From NCBI GenBank assembly GCA_036265385.1, contig DATAPD010000032.1, forward strand, positions 131,367-195,366: a stretch of DNA of 64,000 bases. Reading direction: 5' to 3'. Made by a program: the position numbers and the translations under genes. Source of the DNA: DATAPD01 sp036265385 (lineage in GTDB: Bacteria; Acidobacteriota; Terriglobia; Terriglobales; Acidobacteriaceae). Below the pieces are notes generated by a model. The model had not been told where the DNA came from, searched no databases, and saw nothing but the letters and a program-made list of their open reading frames with translations. Positions 63,157 through 64,000 of the stretch are shown here, in pieces. Every line of letters begins with the position of its first letter. Within the stretch, counting starts at the first letter, position 1.

Positions 63157-63762
63157 TCAACGTTTCCCGGTTCGTTCGGCTGTGCGCACATCTTCGGGCG
63201 TGTTCAGGTTGTGGAATTGAGCATCGCTGAAGCCGTGCTCTGCAAGTTCAACCCCAGAAATCTCGCAAACATTGACTTGCGAGAAAAGGTGGTCAATTTT
63301 ATAGTCGCGCGCCTTCAGAGCTTGCTCCGCGAACGGCTGCAAACTTTTACGGTAAATAGCACACAGCGGCTGCCATCCGTCAGCTGTGCGCGGCACCGTT
63401 ACCATCGCGCGGCTGTCCTTCGCTCGCCTCAACAAGTACACCAAAAGTGGTGCCGTGATGGTCGGCATGTCAACCGCGATCACGAGATTCAACTCCGTCG
63501 TCGAATTCGCGAGGGCAGCGTGAATGCCACCGAGCGGGCCACAATCAGGAAAAATATCTTCGACGACTTCGCTGAAATTTGGGAACTTCGAGATGCTGCC
63601 AACAATGCGCACGGTGTTCGACACGCTTTGCAATAAGCGAACACTGCGGGTGAGAAGCGTCTCGCCCTCCCATGTGAGCAGCGTCTTGTCCTGGCCCATA
63701 CGTGAGCTCTTCCCTCCCGCGAGCACGAAGGCGCTTACATCCGATTTTGGGTCGATGATCAA
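63157..63762 (-). CDS. mobA: Molybdenum cofactor guanylyltransferase
   Basis: 201 residues. SAFVLAGGKSSRMGQDKTLLTWEGETLLTRSV is the nucleotidyltransferase GGxSxRMGxDK signature. DCGPLGGIHAALANSTTELNLVIAVDMPTITAPLLVYLL contains the metal Asp, and the C-terminus has LNTPEDV. It attaches GMP to molybdopterin to form the guanine dinucleotide cofactor. No other molybdenum cofactor gene is in the window. 65 bp upstream of mlaF on the same strand. Confidence 0.92.
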   Translation of the reverse strand: MIIDPKSDVSAFVLAGGKSSRMGQDKTLLTWEGETLLTRSVRLLQSVSNTVRIVGSISKFPNFSEVVEDIFPDCGPLGGIHAALANSTTELNLVIAVDMPTITAPLLVYLLRRAKDSRAMVTVPRTADGWQPLCAIYRKSLQPFAEQALKARDYKIDHLFSQVNVCEISGVELAEHGFSDAQFHNLNTPEDVRTAERTGKR

Positions 63763-64000
63763 TCGGAGGCTTAGGGAGAAAACGTGAATGTGATCAAAAT
63801 CATCGTGAAGGAAAAGAATTCAATACCGTGGATGCTCGATTACGAACGCATCCCCGGCAGCACACGAAAGTAACCTATCCAACTCCACAAACTCAGACGA
63901 TGATGGAAGCGTCCGGACAGTCCGGTCGCGAAGCACAACATGCCTCAAAAACTCCTGGATGTTCTCATGTTAGGACGCTGTTCGCACGAGTTTTCCTGGC
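63763..64000 (+). other. Window edge; possible start of a gene running out of the window
   Basis: A plus-strand frame opens at a GTG near 63832 and stays open to the last base (reading VDARLRTHPRQHT... and ending ARVFLA). An internal ATG-ATG (63902-63907) could be the start. About 55 codons are too few to judge, and no motif is seen. Confidence 0.25.

Overview
The window looks like chromosomal DNA of an Acidobacteriota soil bacterium, most likely class Terriglobia near the Koribacter/Terriglobus group. This is inferred from protein style and context: an Oar-type TonB receptor, a PadR/HAAS/CPBP operon, a DUF2844/DUF3443 pair, LptE and MlaF for a Gram-negative envelope, and quasi-repetitive intergenic DNA of a kind I associate with this phylum. 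No search was run, so the taxon is an inference. There are no rRNA genes, recognisable tRNAs, CRISPR arrays, transposases or phage genes.

Layout. 1-4.3 kb: an ankyrin plus LssY_C-like secreted protein bracketed by two copies of a hairpin-rich repeat, a SelA-like PLP enzyme and a small exported protein. 4.3-10.6 kb: seven genes, all on the minus strand and mostly small, secreted or membrane proteins without a family, separated by imperfect palindromes of about 75-95 bp that sit at or over the stop codons. This resembles an integron cassette array without an integrase (CALIN), and it contains an unusually large TonB-receptor gene. 10.8-16.2 kb: OmpA-like protein, ABM monooxygenase, a coupled cysteine-cluster/GNAT pair, Sel1 protein and a PHP-type phosphatase. 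16.5-22.6 kb (minus): holA-lptE-(catalytic-Cys-less Asd homologue)-pssA-psd, then a phosphatase/ParB-like pair, a DUF465 protein and rimI. 22.7-24.4 kb: PadR-HAAS-CPBP operon.

24.7-34.7 kb: tsaB, a disulfide oxidoreductase and methylmalonyl-CoA epimerase form one operon, with meaB and a Fur-family gene close by; then MscS, an aromatic amino acid decarboxylase, a patatin and a NUDIX hydrolase. 34.8-43 kb: a fadN-fadA type beta-oxidation operon, lon, pheA with a GNAT. 43-50.5 kb: CPA2 antiporter, two-component system, fatty acid desaturase, and a CGNR regulator divergent from an epoxide hydrolase with two identical-geometry dyads between them. 50.6-64 kb: hydrolases, glycerate kinase, an M20 peptidase, a DUF255 thioredoxin-like protein, two tandem 45-residue secreted peptide genes, a CBS protein, ribE, DUF3443/DUF2844, an MlaF-type ATPase and mobA.

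Main points of interest: the cassette-like array; the tandem micro-peptide genes, each with its own -10 box, ribosome binding site and terminator; the twin operators at the CGNR/epoxide-hydrolase gap; the inactivated Asd homologue; and three families of quasi-repeats that begin at, and sometimes encode, the ends of many genes.
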